Notes: a model not told the origin generated them from the letters alone. Shown: positions 16,787 through 25,612, counted from the stretch's first letter. The stretch: 64,000 bases of DNA from Pseudorhodoplanes sinuspersici (GCF_002119765.1 NZ_CP021112.1:310001-374000); one strand, 5' to 3'. A program made the numbers and translations.

Positions 16787-17167
16787 TCACGGTCTTTTGG
16801 CAATGACGTCGACAACCCTGCGTGTCCGCGGATCGACAATAACGACCTGATTGATCACCCGTGCCAGGCGGAAGGCTTCGACCTTGGGCGCCAGCTCGAT
16901 AATCGTTTTCGGCATGTCTTCCAGGACGACATTTTCCGGCACCACCGCGCCGACCACCGGTTGAAAATTTGGCGGCGCCTCGTTTTTGAAATTCTGGTTG
17001 GTCACGCTGATCAAGATTGCCTGTTTCTGCGCGTCCGTCAGTTCAAGCCGTGGAAGGTCTTTCGCGTTATCCTGTGCCAGCGCAGCCATAGGATGAAGCA
17101 GCAGAATGGCCGCAGTTCCCACCATGCAGGCGCGCCCTATCAACATGCGGCGCAGATCGGTCTTCAT
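16787..17167 (-). CDS. secreted DUF1236-like protein, shorter paralogue
   Basis: A 126-residue exported protein starting MKTDLRRMLIGRACMVGTAA with a signal peptide ending near [12 protein letters not shown] lies 4-11 bases before ATG 17167, which is why the longer frame from 17446 is not used. After the signal come LELTDAQKQAILISVTNQNF and a C-terminal EAFRLARVINQVVIVDPRTR, then RVVDVIAKRP. The TxxQKQAI helix and the VxIVDxxxRxV ending are shared with the gene 104 bp downstream, so these are tandem paralogues. Periplasmic, function unknown. Confidence 0.8.
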   Translation of the reverse strand: MKTDLRRMLIGRACMVGTAAILLLHPMAALAQDNAKDLPRLELTDAQKQAILISVTNQNFKNEAPPNFQPVVGAVVPENVVLEDMPKTIIELAPKVEAFRLARVINQVVIVDPRTRRVVDVIAKRP

Positions 17168-17360
17168 TCGGCTCTCCTGACGGACGACAACCGAACCCGG
17201 ATCAGATTCGTTCCGCGGGGCTCGGGAGACGCCGTTTTGGCGAGCGTCGATGCCACACATGGCAACGATTTGTGTGTTCGGGCCTCGATGAAGCGCGGAA
17301 CCTCTTGACCGGAACCGTGCGGAGCGGCACCGTCCGCACAATCCGGGGATGGGGGTCTCC

Positions 17361-17822
17361 ATGTCGATGAAACGTCGCCTTTTCGTCATTGCCGCATTAG
17401 GAACGATGCTGTCGGCTTTGCCGCAAGCTCCCGCCCAGGCCGCCAATTGGCTCGAAAAGAATTTCTGGCTCAGCGGCCCCCGTTATTCCGGCAAGTTGCC
17501 GGAATGCGATAACACCATGGCCCTTGCAGAGATCGCATCCCGCTTCGCGGGCAAGGAATACCGTTTCTGGAATTCCGGCCTGACGATCGTAAATTTCGAC
17601 GCCGTCCGCGAAACCGGGAATCGTTCGTGGAATCCCGACACGATTCCGCGGCGTTTCTGCTCAGGCCGGGCCTTGCTGTCTGATGGCGTCTGGCGGCCCG
17701 TGCACTACCTGATCGGCGAGGATTTCGGCATGATCGGCGCAACCTGGGATGTGGAATGGTGCGTCGTCGGGCTGGACCGGAACTGGGCCAACAATCCTGC
17801 CTGCCGGATGATGCGGCCTTAG
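17361..17822 (+). CDS. secreted protein of unknown function
   Basis: A 153-residue protein with a signal peptide (MSMKRRLFVIAALGTMLSAL, cleavage after AQA) and a compact mature part with four Cys and many Trp (NWLEKNFWLSGPRYSGKLPE, then WNPDTIPRRFCSG, WDVEWCVVGLDRNWANNPAC). The Cys pattern suggests disulfides in the periplasm. GGGGGT lies just before ATG 17361; ATG 17349 is an alternative. I recognise similar proteins of this length in rhizobia as hypothetical but know no role. It is divergent from the DUF1236-like pair. Confidence 0.75.
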   Translation: MSMKRRLFVIAALGTMLSALPQAPAQAANWLEKNFWLSGPRYSGKLPECDNTMALAEIASRFAGKEYRFWNSGLTIVNFDAVRETGNRSWNPDTIPRRFCSGRALLSDGVWRPVHYLIGEDFGMIGATWDVEWCVVGLDRNWANNPACRMMRP

Positions 17823-17978
17823 CGGCCACCCATCTGATGATTCGGCGTTAAGGACACGCCGTTAGGATACCCTCCGATCGATTTTTGTTTTGTTCTTGAA
17901 ATGTTCCGCGCGCCCCGCTAGCGTGTGGAGGTGAACGGTTGCGCGAATTTGTATCGGGCGTTTGTACTGGGGGCTTCA

Positions 17979-18737
17979 ATGGTCGCAGTTGCTTACCGCG
18001 TCGGCATTGTCCTGGCGTTCGTTTTCATCCTCATCATTGCAGCGTCCGCGCAGGACGCGCAGCCAGGGGCCGCTGCTGGTGAGGTTTCGGCACCGGAACG
18101 CTTCACCCAGTTCCAGCAGGACCGCTTCCGGCGCGAGAGCCGTCGGCAGGAGCCCGGCCAATTCGATTTCTATGTGCTCGCTCTGTCCTGGTCGCCCACC
18201 TTCTGCGAATCTTCACGCGAGCGGAATGGCGGCCGCTCAAATCAGCAGCAATGTGGTGAGCGCCCCTATTCGTTCGTCGTCCATGGGCTCTGGCCGCAAT
18301 ATGAACGCGGCTTTCCGCGCGAGTGCCAGGTGCCGGCGCCGCGCCTCAATCGTAACATCGTCAATTCCATGCTCGACCTGATGCCGAGCCCGCGTCTGGT
18401 GTTCAATGAATGGGATAAGCACGGCACCTGCTCCGGCCTCGATGGTCAGGAATATTTCGACCTGGTGCGCAAGGCGCGCGAGACCGTGAAAATTCCAGAG
18501 CAATTCCACGACCTCACCGGCTACAAGATGGTCGCGCCGGACGATGTCGAACAGGCCTTTGCCGATGCCAATCCAGGCCTTTCCCGCGACGGAATTGCCG
18601 TCACATGCGACCGGCATCGCCTCCGCGAAGTCCGGATCTGCATGTCCAAGGATCTGCAATTCCGTGATTGCGCGGAAATCAACCGCCGGTCGTGCCGCCG
18701 TGAAAAGGTGGTCATGCCGCCGGTGCGTGGCGGCTGA
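17979..18737 (+). CDS. ribonuclease T2 family protein
   Basis: A 252-residue secreted RNase T2. After a signal peptide (MVAVAYRVGIVLAFVFILII, cleavage near SAQ) come FDFYVLALSWSPTFCES, the first catalytic box FVVHGLWPQYE, and the second box NEWDKHGTCSGLDGQEYFDL with its His. Conserved Cys residues for disulfides are present. The enzyme cleaves RNA to 2',3'-cyclic products in the periplasm. The open frame begins at GTG 17925; ATG 17979 is preferred because it starts directly with the signal peptide and has GGGGGC upstream. Confidence 0.93.
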   Translation: MVAVAYRVGIVLAFVFILIIAASAQDAQPGAAAGEVSAPERFTQFQQDRFRRESRRQEPGQFDFYVLALSWSPTFCESSRERNGGRSNQQQCGERPYSFVVHGLWPQYERGFPRECQVPAPRLNRNIVNSMLDLMPSPRLVFNEWDKHGTCSGLDGQEYFDLVRKARETVKIPEQFHDLTGYKMVAPDDVEQAFADANPGLSRDGIAVTCDRHRLREVRICMSKDLQFRDCAEINRRSCRREKVVMPPVRGG

Positions 18738-18744
18738 GGCGCTG

Positions 18745-18824
18745 CTAGTGCAGTGTTTCTGACGTTCCGATCACCCTCGCGGTCATCTCTTCCATCGAAA
18801 CGTCAGAAACAAAACCGCACTGGA
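18745..18824. repeat. palindromic intergenic repeat, copy 1 (CTAGTG family)
   Basis: Starts with CTAGTGCAGTG. It carries a long imperfect inverted repeat: TTTCTGACGTTCCGA at 18756-18770 pairs with TCGAAACGTCAGAAAC at 18794-18809, and the outer CAGTG pairs with CACTG near 18818-18822. No T-tract follows. It lies directly after the RNase T2 gene and shares its CTAGTG start and layout with the next element and with a short one at 27276. Confidence 0.7.
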
Positions 18825-18836
18825 ATCAAAAAGTTG

Positions 18837-18912
18837 CTAGTGTCCTTTGTCTCCAACGCTTCGCTCAAGAAGTCGCTGCAAGGACTACGAAGCGTTGGAG
18901 ACAGGACACGAG
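18837..18912. repeat. palindromic intergenic repeat, copy 2 (CTAGTG family)
   Basis: Starts with CTAGTGTCC and has long arms: TGTCTCCAACGCTTCG at 18848-18863 pairs exactly with CGAAGCGTTGGAGACA at 18888-18903, and the outer GTGTCC pairs with GGACAC at 18904-18909. The ends match the short element at 27276-27305 (CTAGTG...ACAGGACACTAG). It lies between copy 1 and rlmJ, and could act as an RNA hairpin in the leader of rlmJ. Confidence 0.75.
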
Positions 18913-18946
18913 TTGCGAATAAATTTCGTGGCCGTTATCGGTCGCA

Positions 18947-19792
18947 ATGAATTATCGACACGCCTTCCATGCGGGTAATTTTGCCGATGTCGTCAAGCAC
19001 GCCATCCTGGCCCGCATCATCCTGTATTTGCAGAAAAAGGATGCCGCCTTCCGCGTGATCGACACACATGCCGGAGCGGGCCGCTATAATCTGCAAGGCA
19101 ATGAAGCGATCCGCGGCGGAGAATGGCAGGACGGCATCGGCCGCATTTGGACGCACCAATTCACTCCCATTGTTGCGCAATTGCTGGCGCCCTATCGCAA
19201 TGCGATCGCAGCCTTCAATCCGGACGGGAGACTTGCGATCTATCCCGGCTCACCGCTTCTGGTCCGTCACTGGCTGCGGCCGCAGGATCGGCTGATCGCC
19301 TGCGAGCTTGAGAGTGGCGCGGCGCAGGCGCTCGCCCGCCATCTGCGCAACGATCTGCTCGCCAAGGCCGTGACCATCGACGGTTGGACTGCGCTCAACG
19401 CCTATATCCCGCCGAAGGAAAAGCGCGGCCTTGTCCTGATCGATCCGCCTTACGAAGAACGCGACGAACTCAAACGGTTGGCGGGCGCGCTCGCGGCGGC
19501 CCACCGCAAATGGAGCACCGGCATTTTTCTTGCCTGGTATCCGATCAAGGATTTGCGCGAGATCGCAGCTTTCATCCGGACGCTTGAGAAAAGCGGCATC
19601 GCCAACCTGTTGCGTATCGAGCTCGTTCGCGATGGCGTCGCTGACGGTAAACTGCGCGGTACAGGTTTGATGGTCATCAACCCGCCCTGGACTTTGGCAG
19701 AAGAAGCGAAAATTTTGCTGCCTGCCTTGGCCGAAATATTCTGGCCGGGCGACAAAGCCACCCTTCGCGTCGGCCCGGTTCCTGCAACTTAA
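18947..19792 (+). CDS. rlmJ: 23S rRNA (adenine(2030)-N6)-methyltransferase RlmJ
   Basis: A complete 281-residue RlmJ. It begins with the family signature MNYRHAFHAGNFADVVKHAI, followed by DTHAGAGRY (SAM-binding region, near residue 41), and has the N6-adenine methyltransferase catalytic motif in VLIDPPYEERDEL near residue 165. GTGLMVINPPW lies near the end. The enzyme methylates A2030 of 23S rRNA in the cytoplasm. It stands alone, preceded by two palindromic repeats and followed by the structured leader of a cold-shock gene. Confidence 0.96.
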   Translation: MNYRHAFHAGNFADVVKHAILARIILYLQKKDAAFRVIDTHAGAGRYNLQGNEAIRGGEWQDGIGRIWTHQFTPIVAQLLAPYRNAIAAFNPDGRLAIYPGSPLLVRHWLRPQDRLIACELESGAAQALARHLRNDLLAKAVTIDGWTALNAYIPPKEKRGLVLIDPPYEERDELKRLAGALAAAHRKWSTGIFLAWYPIKDLREIAAFIRTLEKSGIANLLRIELVRDGVADGKLRGTGLMVINPPWTLAEEAKILLPALAEIFWPGDKATLRVGPVPAT

Positions 19793-19876
19793 AGCCGCTT
19801 TTCTGCTGTATTTCCCTTTTCAGCCGCCCGGCATTGGTCTTTACTTGCGAACTGGCTTTGACGTTCCGCCCTCTTA

Positions 19877-20000
19877 GGGGGGCCGGCGGAGTGACCGAGG
19901 CCCCATGAAAGGCTGACGCTTTCCCCGTGTGTGAATGTCCGGCCGAGCCGCCGCGCCGTGGGGGACGGCGGCTTAGCAAATGCGGGAAAGGAGTTCCCCG
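19877..20000 (+). promoter_or_regulatory. structured 5' leader of the cold-shock gene
   Basis: Two stem-loops can be drawn in the region before ATG 20001. GGGGCC at 19879-19884 pairs with GGCCCC at 19899-19904, and GCCGCCG at 19947-19953 pairs with CGGCGGC at 19966-19972. A good ribosome-binding site, GGAAAGGAG, lies at 19984-19992. Long structured leaders are known for cspA-type mRNAs, where they act as thermosensors. Whether this one does so is an inference. Confidence 0.45.
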
Positions 20001-20216
20001 ATGGCTCAAACGGGAACCGTCAAGTTCTTTAATGGCGAGCGTGGTTATGGCTTTATCAAACCGGATGACGGTGGCCGTGATGTGTTTGTTCACATCACCG
20101 CCGTGGAACAAGCCGGGCTGAAGTCTCTGACAGAAGGACAACGGATCAACTTCGACGTCGAACCCGACAAAAAGGGCAAGGGACCGAAGGCCGTCAACCT
20201 CGTGATCACCGGCTAA
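20001..20216 (+). CDS. CspA-family cold-shock protein
   Basis: A 71-residue single cold-shock domain. RNP1 is NGERGYGFIKPDD (usual K-G-Y/F-GFI), RNP2 is RDVFVHITAVEQAG, and the protein ends EPDKKGKGPKAVNLVITG. It binds single-stranded RNA/DNA and acts as an RNA chaperone. ATG 20001 is the start because GGAAAGGAG lies 8 bases upstream; the open frame begins at 19980 without signal. The gene has a long leader with two hairpins and stands alone. Confidence 0.96.
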   Translation: MAQTGTVKFFNGERGYGFIKPDDGGRDVFVHITAVEQAGLKSLTEGQRINFDVEPDKKGKGPKAVNLVITG

Positions 20217-20436
20217 ACACGAGGCGTCCGGTCAAGACTGCAGGCCTTGCGTACCTCAGTGCGGCAGCCATCGCCACCGCACCTCCTGAGAACTTTTTTT
20301 GTAAAGATCCCGAAGCAGACTGTCGTTCCGGCTTCGCACCCCGGTAGCGCCGATAGATTCCGTAGCGCTATGCATTGCAAAACCATGCCCTGCGTCTGAT
20401 ACAACGCAGCGTGAATCAGCCCCCGGAATATCATCC

Positions 20437-21042
20437 ATGATCCTTCGTTCGCTGCCACCTTCGCCATTCGGGCGAAAGGTCAAGATCGCCGCCAGCCTGC
20501 TCGGGTTGTCGGACCGCATCCAGATCGTCCCGGCCGACACCAACGATGCATCGGATATTCTTCGCCGGCAAAATCCGCTCGGAAAAATTCCGACGCTCAT
20601 TCTGGATAACGGCGAGACGCTGTTCGACTCTCGCGTCATCGTCGAATATCTCGATCATCTCGCCGGCGGCGGCCGCATCATCCCGCGCGATACGGAGGCA
20701 CGCTTCGCCGCCTTGCGTTTGCAGGCGCTGTGCGATGGCATCATGGATGCCTCGATCCTGCGCGTCTACGAAGTGCGGTACCGGCCGGAGGCGATCCATC
20801 ATCAGCCGTGGCTCGATTACCAGAGCGAAAAAGTCACACGCGCCTTCGCATCGCTCGAAGCCGCACCGCCCGCACTCGATCCAATGCCGAATGTCGGTCA
20901 AATCACCCTGGCTTGCGCGCTTGGCTATCAGGACCTGCGGTTCAAAGGCGTGTGGCGCGAGTCGTATCCGAAACTGGTCGCCTGGCTCGATCGCTTTGCG
21001 GCGCAGGTGCCAGCCTTTGCGGCGACGAAGGTCGAGCCCTGA
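20437..21042 (+). CDS. glutathione S-transferase family protein
   Basis: A 201-residue GST. The thioredoxin-like N-domain starts MILRSLPPSPFGRKVKIAAS, with the cis-Pro loop in NPLGKIPTLIL near residue 50 and the glutathione gamma-Glu-binding segment LFDSRVIVEYLDHLA near residue 67. An all-helical C-domain follows, ending VAWLDRFAAQVPAFAATKVE. Cytoplasmic; conjugation substrate unknown. It converges with an outer-membrane-protein gene across a bidirectional terminator at 21057-21084. Confidence 0.92.
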   Translation: MILRSLPPSPFGRKVKIAASLLGLSDRIQIVPADTNDASDILRRQNPLGKIPTLILDNGETLFDSRVIVEYLDHLAGGGRIIPRDTEARFAALRLQALCDGIMDASILRVYEVRYRPEAIHHQPWLDYQSEKVTRAFASLEAAPPALDPMPNVGQITLACALGYQDLRFKGVWRESYPKLVAWLDRFAAQVPAFAATKVEP

Positions 21043-21056
21043 CATACCTGAAATGA

Positions 21057-21084
21057 AAAACCCCGGCGATGTCGCCGGGGTTTT
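21057..21084. terminator. bidirectional rho-independent terminator
   Basis: CCCCGGCGA at 21061-21069 pairs perfectly with TCGCCGGGG at 21072-21080 around a two-base loop, flanked by AAAA on the left and TTTT on the right. It lies between the convergent GST (ends 21042) and outer-membrane protein (ends 21120) genes and can serve both. Confidence 0.93.
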
Positions 21085-21119
21085 GTTCCCTGATCCAGGA
21101 CGATCGCGGAGCCTGGTTC

Positions 21120-21737
21120 TCAGAACCGATAATTCACACCGAAGCGGACGAGATTGCCATCGAAGCCATTGTCGGTGCCGGTGAGCGAATAGGCGCGGTC
21201 GGCGTAATTGAGATAGAGGTATTCGATCTTCGCCGACCAGGCCGGGTTCAGGGCGAACTCGACGCCAGCGCCGACCGTCCAGCCGAGATGCGTCTTGCTT
21301 TCCGACATGCCGAAGGTCTCAGCCTCGAAGCCGCCGAACGCGAGACCGCCGGTGCCGTAGAACAGAATGTTATTGTAGGCGAGGCCCAGGCGGCCGCGCA
21401 CGGTGCCAAACCACGGATTTGAGAATTTCCACGGCGCAAAGACGTCTTCAGCGCCAGAGAGATTGATATCGGCTTCACCGCCGAAAACGAAGTTGCCGTT
21501 CTGCCAGTTCCAGCCCGCTTGCAGACCGCCGACGACGCCGGACGGCTCGGTCGGATTGTTGGACATGCTGCCGCCGAGATAACCGATGTTGGCGCCGAGA
21601 TAGGGGCCGGTCCACCGGAAGGCCGGCGGCGGCGGGGCATAGGTCTGATAACCGGGCTGCAGGTCGGCGGCATTGGCTTGGCCGGGCGCGGCGGCCAAGA
21701 GAATAGCAAGGATGGCTCCGAGCAGCGTCTTCTTCAT
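21120..21737 (-). CDS. outer-membrane beta-barrel protein (Omp25/opacity-like)
   Basis: A 205-residue outer-membrane protein. The signal peptide is MKKTLLGAILAILLAAAPGQ, cleaved after ANA. A Pro-rich segment and WTGPYLGANIGYLGG follow, the typical opening of rhizobial porin-family 8-strand barrels. Further strands are seen in GGLQAGWNWQNGNFVFGGEA, GRLGLAYNNILFYGTGGLAF and VGAGVEFALNPAWSAKIEYL. It ends LVRFGVNYRF with the terminal aromatic Phe used by the BAM machinery. Start 21737 is preferred over 21749 because GGAGAG lies just upstream. Confidence 0.92.
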   Translation of the reverse strand: MKKTLLGAILAILLAAAPGQANAADLQPGYQTYAPPPPAFRWTGPYLGANIGYLGGSMSNNPTEPSGVVGGLQAGWNWQNGNFVFGGEADINLSGAEDVFAPWKFSNPWFGTVRGRLGLAYNNILFYGTGGLAFGGFEAETFGMSESKTHLGWTVGAGVEFALNPAWSAKIEYLYLNYADRAYSLTGTDNGFDGNLVRFGVNYRF

Positions 21738-22027
21738 TTTACTCTCCACGCTTCGACCTTTGAGTGCGGGTTCGCGCCGATTTTTTGGCGCTCAGCGGTC
21801 GAAATCCCGCATTAACTGCGTGGGATTTATCGCAATCTTTAAGTTAAGCGATTATGAATCGTTTACGATTACCAAGCGCATTACTAACAATCTCTTAAAA
21901 TATGCTGGTTCCACTTAATAATACGTTGACTATACTTCAGCCGCTGTCGTGGTCGGAAACGTGGCAAACCTTCGATCTTTTACAGGCTTGCGCGGTGCAG
22001 CCGTCATGGACAATTTAGCGCCATCCC

Positions 22028-24049
22028 ATGAATGGCCGGAAAACCGATATCGAGCCTGAGCTCGAACTCGCCGATGAGGACGAGGACCAGAGCCTGCCGC
22101 TGCCTGAGCTTGAGGGCACGGCGGACAACTCTGCCTCGCCCGGCGCAGGCCGCACGGTCATTGCCTCCTATCTGAAGCACGCGCCGTCATCTGCGGGCGT
22201 CTACCGCATGCTCGATGCCGCCGGCGACGTGCTCTATGTCGGCAAGGCCAAAAGCATCAAGAAGCGCCTGGCCTCCTATGTGCGGCCGACCGGACATGAC
22301 ACGCGCATCGCGCGAATGATCGCCGCGACGGCGTCACTCGAATTCGTCTCGACGCGCACGGAAACCGAAGCGCTGTTGCTGGAAGCTAACCTGATCAAGC
22401 GTTTGCGGCCGCGTTTCAACGTGCTGATGCGCGACGACAAGTCGTTTCCTTATATTGTCATCACCAGGGATCATCCGGCACCGCAAATCCTCAAGCACCG
22501 CGGCGCGCGCACGCATGTGGGTGATTATTACGGACCGTTCGCGTCCGTCTGGGCAGTGAACCGCACGATCACGGCGCTGCAACGCGCATTCCTGATCCGC
22601 TCCTGTTCCGATGCGGTGTTCGAAAGCCGCACACGGCCGTGCCTGTTGCATCAGATCAAGCGCTGTTCCGGCCCCTGCACCGGCGAGATCTCGCCGGAGG
22701 ATTACGCTGAGCTCGTTCGCGAGGCGCGCGAATTCCTCTCCGGCAAGAGTTCGGCGGTGAAGGGAATGCTTGCGGCGGAAATGGAAAAATCGTCGAATGC
22801 GCTCGATTTCGAGCGCGCCGCGATCTATCGCGACCGCCTTGCGGCCTTGTCGGCGATTCAGTCGCAGCAGGGCGTCAATCTGCGCGGTGTCGAGGATGCC
22901 GACGTGTTCGCCATCCATCATGCCGGCGGGTACAATTGCGTGCAGGTCTTCTTCTTCCGCACGGGACAAAACTGGGGCAACCGCGCTTACTTCCCGAAAG
23001 CCGATCGCGGCGTCGCACCGGACGAAGTGCTCAACTCGTTCATCGCGCAATTCTACGATGACAAACCGGTGCCGCGGACCATCCTTGTCTCGGAGGAATT
23101 GTCCGAACGCGAATTGCTGGCGAAAGCGCTGTCGACCAAGAGCGGTTACAACGTCGAGATCCAGAAACCGAAGCGCGGCGAGAAACGCGATGTGATGGAT
23201 CACGCGCTCGCCAATGCGCGGGAGGCGCTGGCGCGCAAGCTTGCCGAAACATCGTCGCAGCAGATTTTGCTGAAATCGCTGGCCGAAACATTCCAGCTTC
23301 CGGCCATGCCTCGCCGCATCGAGGTCTACGACAACAGCCACATCCAGGGCTCGAACGCCGTCGGCGGCATGATCGTCGCCGGGCCCGAAGGCTTTGTGAA
23401 AAACCAATACCGCAAGTTCAACATCCGTTCGGAGGATCTGACGCCCGGCGATGACTACGGCATGATGCGTGAGGTGCTGGAGCGGCGATTCAAACGTCTG
23501 CTCAACGAGCATCCGCGTAATGGCGGAAGCAACAATGCTCTGGCCGAATCGCTGGCTGCAGGATCGAGCGCAGTGCCGCGCAGCGAAGATTCCCCCTGGC
23601 CTGACCTCGTCATGATCGACGGCGGTCAAGGCCAGCTTGCCGCAGCACGCGAAACACTGGCCGCGCTCGGTGTCACCGATGTGCCACTGGTCGCGATTGC
23701 CAAGGGCCTCGACCGCGATGCCGGACGCGAGATGTTCTTCATTCCGGGGCGCGAGCCGTTCCGGCTACCACCGCGAGATCCCCTGCTCTATTTCGTCGAG
23801 CGGCTGCGCGATGAGGCCCACCGTTTCGCTATTGGCTCGCATCGCGCAAGACGCAAGCGCGATATTCGCGAGGGTGGGTTGCAGGAAATTCCGGGCATCG
23901 GCCCAACGCGCAAACGCGCGCTGCTTCATCATTTCGGTACGCTGAAAGCGATCGAACGTGCCTCGCTGACCGACCTTGCCAAGGTTCCAGGTATCAATGC
24001 CGATACCGCCCGCAGAATTTACAACTATTTCCACGGACGGCCGGCATAA
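22028..24049 (+). CDS. uvrC: excinuclease ABC subunit C
   Basis: A 673-residue UvrC, full length. After a ~50-residue acidic N-terminal extension comes the GIY-YIG nuclease domain ([20 protein letters not shown], then [14 protein letters not shown]), which makes the 3' incision. A Cys-rich region ([13 protein letters not shown]), a UVR motif near residue 250, and the RNase H-like 5'-incision domain with [20 protein letters not shown] and [14 protein letters not shown] follow. Tandem helix-hairpin-helix motifs ([37 protein letters not shown]) close the protein. It repairs bulky DNA lesions with UvrAB. pgsA follows closely. Confidence 0.98.
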   Translation: MNGRKTDIEPELELADEDEDQSLPLPELEGTADNSASPGAGRTVIASYLKHAPSSAGVYRMLDAAGDVLYVGKAKSIKKRLASYVRPTGHDTRIARMIAATASLEFVSTRTETEALLLEANLIKRLRPRFNVLMRDDKSFPYIVITRDHPAPQILKHRGARTHVGDYYGPFASVWAVNRTITALQRAFLIRSCSDAVFESRTRPCLLHQIKRCSGPCTGEISPEDYAELVREAREFLSGKSSAVKGMLAAEMEKSSNALDFERAAIYRDRLAALSAIQSQQGVNLRGVEDADVFAIHHAGGYNCVQVFFFRTGQNWGNRAYFPKADRGVAPDEVLNSFIAQFYDDKPVPRTILVSEELSERELLAKALSTKSGYNVEIQKPKRGEKRDVMDHALANAREALARKLAETSSQQILLKSLAETFQLPAMPRRIEVYDNSHIQGSNAVGGMIVAGPEGFVKNQYRKFNIRSEDLTPGDDYGMMREVLERRFKRLLNEHPRNGGSNNALAESLAAGSSAVPRSEDSPWPDLVMIDGGQGQLAAARETLAALGVTDVPLVAIAKGLDRDAGREMFFIPGREPFRLPPRDPLLYFVERLRDEAHRFAIGSHRARRKRDIREGGLQEIPGIGPTRKRALLHHFGTLKAIERASLTDLAKVPGINADTARRIYNYFHGRPA

Positions 24050-24146
24050 CGGTGGCAAATCGCTGTTTCACACGGGGGATGGGACAAATAGGCCGATCCA
24101 GCGTGAGCGGGTTGACGCGGCAGGGTCGGAAGTGTTCGGTGACTTG

Positions 24147-24803
24147 ATGGACTCCGTATCCACGCAGCGCATTGCCGGGCGGGCATTTTCCCTGCCCAAT
24201 ATTCTGACTTATTGCCGCATCGCGGCTGTGCCGCTGGTCGTGGCCTGCATGTATTGGCAGGCCATCCTGCAGGGCGGGTTGTGGCTGCGCGTGCTGGCAC
24301 TGGTGATCTTCATTGCCGCGGGTATCACCGATTTTTTCGATGGCTATCTGGCGCGCTCCTGGGGCCAGCAATCGGCGCTCGGCCGCATGCTGGACCCGAT
24401 TGCCGACAAGCTTCTCGTTTCTGCCTGCCTGCTGATGCTCGCCGCGGATGAAACCATCAAGGGCTGGTCGCTGTTCGCCGCCATCATCATCCTGTGCCGG
24501 GAAATCCTGGTGTCGGGCCTGCGCGAATATCTCGCCGAATTGCAGGTCAGCGTGCCGGTGACCCAACTCGCCAAATGGAAGACGACCCTGCAGCTCGTCG
24601 CCATCGGTTTCCTGCTGGGCGGCGAAGCGGTGGATTACAGCCTCCCCTCCGCCATGCTCGACTGGCGCTGGAAGATCGGCGAAGACCCCTTACCTCTTAC
24701 GACAACGGTCGGCATCGTACTGTTGTGGATTTCGGCGCTGCTGACGCTTTATACCGGCTGGGACTATTTCCGGGCCGGCCTGCGCCATATCATCGAGGAA
24801 TGA
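24147..24803 (+). CDS. pgsA: CDP-diacylglycerol--glycerol-3-phosphate 3-phosphatidyltransferase
   Basis: A 218-residue inner-membrane enzyme that makes phosphatidylglycerol phosphate. The CDP-alcohol phosphotransferase motif is complete: DFFDGYLARSW, then GQQSALGRMLDPIADK (D-x2-DG-x2-AR-x8-G-x3-D-x3-D). Several transmembrane helices surround it (CRIAAVPLVVACMYWQAI, TVGIVLLWISALLTLYTG). ATG 24147 (MDSVSTQRIAGRAFSLPN) is chosen; GTG 24132 is an alternative in frame, while the frame start 23976 lies inside uvrC. The stop overlaps the moaD start. uvrC-pgsA-moaD-moaE is a known alphaproteobacterial order. Confidence 0.96.
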   Translation: MDSVSTQRIAGRAFSLPNILTYCRIAAVPLVVACMYWQAILQGGLWLRVLALVIFIAAGITDFFDGYLARSWGQQSALGRMLDPIADKLLVSACLLMLAADETIKGWSLFAAIIILCREILVSGLREYLAELQVSVPVTQLAKWKTTLQLVAIGFLLGGEAVDYSLPSAMLDWRWKIGEDPLPLTTTVGIVLLWISALLTLYTGWDYFRAGLRHIIEE

Positions 24804-25060
24804 TGAGCCTGAAGCTTCTGTATTTCGCGTGGGTCCGCGAGCGTATCGGCAAGACCGAGGAGGAGATCACCCCTCCGGCGGGCGTGGCGACGGTCGCGGA
24901 CTTGATGAACTGGCTCGCCGAACGCGGTGAGGAATACGCGCATGCGTTTGAGAACCGCAAGGTGATCCGCGCCGCGATCGACCGCAACCATGTGCAACCG
25001 GGCGCCGCCATCGCCGGGGCGCGCGAGATCGCCTTCTTCCCGCCGATGACCGGCGGGTAA
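24803..25060 (+). CDS. moaD: molybdopterin synthase sulfur carrier subunit MoaD
   Basis: An 85-residue ubiquitin-fold protein, MSLKLLYFAWVRERIGKTEE at the start and EIAFFPPMTGG at the end. The C-terminal GlyGly is the site of thiocarboxylation and sulfur delivery. It works with MoaE to convert precursor Z to molybdopterin. ATG 24803 overlaps the pgsA stop (TGA 24801-24803); ATG 24800 directly before it is an equal choice. MoaE follows 22 bp downstream. Confidence 0.96.
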   Translation: MSLKLLYFAWVRERIGKTEEEITPPAGVATVADLMNWLAERGEEYAHAFENRKVIRAAIDRNHVQPGAAIAGAREIAFFPPMTGG

Positions 25061-25082
25061 AGCGCAATAAGCAGAGCGAACG

Positions 25083-25562
25083 ATGATCGCGACGATCCGC
25101 CTGCAAAGCGAAGACTTCGACGCCGGCGTGGAGAGCGCAAAGCTCACGCAGGGCCGGTCGGATATCGGCGCGGTCGTGACGTTCACCGGCATCTGCCGCG
25201 ACCATGAAGGCGGCCGTGGCGTTAACGCGATGACGCTCGAACACTATCCCGGCATGGCGGAAGAGGAGATTGCGCGGCATGTCGCCGATGCGCAGGTCCG
25301 CTGGCCGCTGCTCGGCGTCACCGTGATCCACCGCTATGGGCGCATGCTGCCCGGCGACAATATTGTGCTGGTCGCAACGGCGTCCTCCCACCGGGACGCC
25401 GCCTTTGAGGCCGCATCATACTTGATGGACTACCTGAAAACCCGCGCGCCGTTCTGGAAACTGGAAGAACGTTCCGACGGACAGGATTGGGTTGTCGCCA
25501 AGGATGCTGACGACACCGCAGCAGCGCGATGGGTGCGGAGCGACAAGGACGCGGCGGAGTAG
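25083..25562 (+). CDS. moaE: molybdopterin synthase catalytic subunit MoaE
   Basis: A 159-residue MoaE. Visible features are GAVVTFTGICRDHEGGRGVN near residue 35, LEHYPGMAEEEIARHVADAQ near residue 55, and the conserved VIHRYGRMLPGDNIVLVATA with HRDAAFEAASYLMDYLKTRA. The active-site lysine segment APFWKLEE lies near residue 128. It forms a heterotetramer with MoaD. It is followed by a short palindrome and the convergent ilvE gene. Confidence 0.97.
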   Translation: MIATIRLQSEDFDAGVESAKLTQGRSDIGAVVTFTGICRDHEGGRGVNAMTLEHYPGMAEEEIARHVADAQVRWPLLGVTVIHRYGRMLPGDNIVLVATASSHRDAAFEAASYLMDYLKTRAPFWKLEERSDGQDWVVAKDADDTAAARWVRSDKDAAE

Positions 25563-25574
25563 CTGCTTATGGCC

Positions 25575-25593
25575 GTCCCGCGCAAGCGGGGAC
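25575..25593. repeat. short GC palindrome between convergent genes
   Basis: GTCCCGC at 25575-25581 faces GCGGGGAC at 25586-25593 as a small hairpin with no T-tract. This resembles the GTCCCCGC-type intergenic repeats common in rhizobial genomes. It lies between the 3' ends of moaE and ilvE. Confidence 0.5.
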
Positions 25594-25612
25594 GACCACT
25601 TGTTAAATCATG

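Noticed and set aside
22334-23629. 431-residue minus-strand frame
   Set aside because: Antisense shadow of uvrC.
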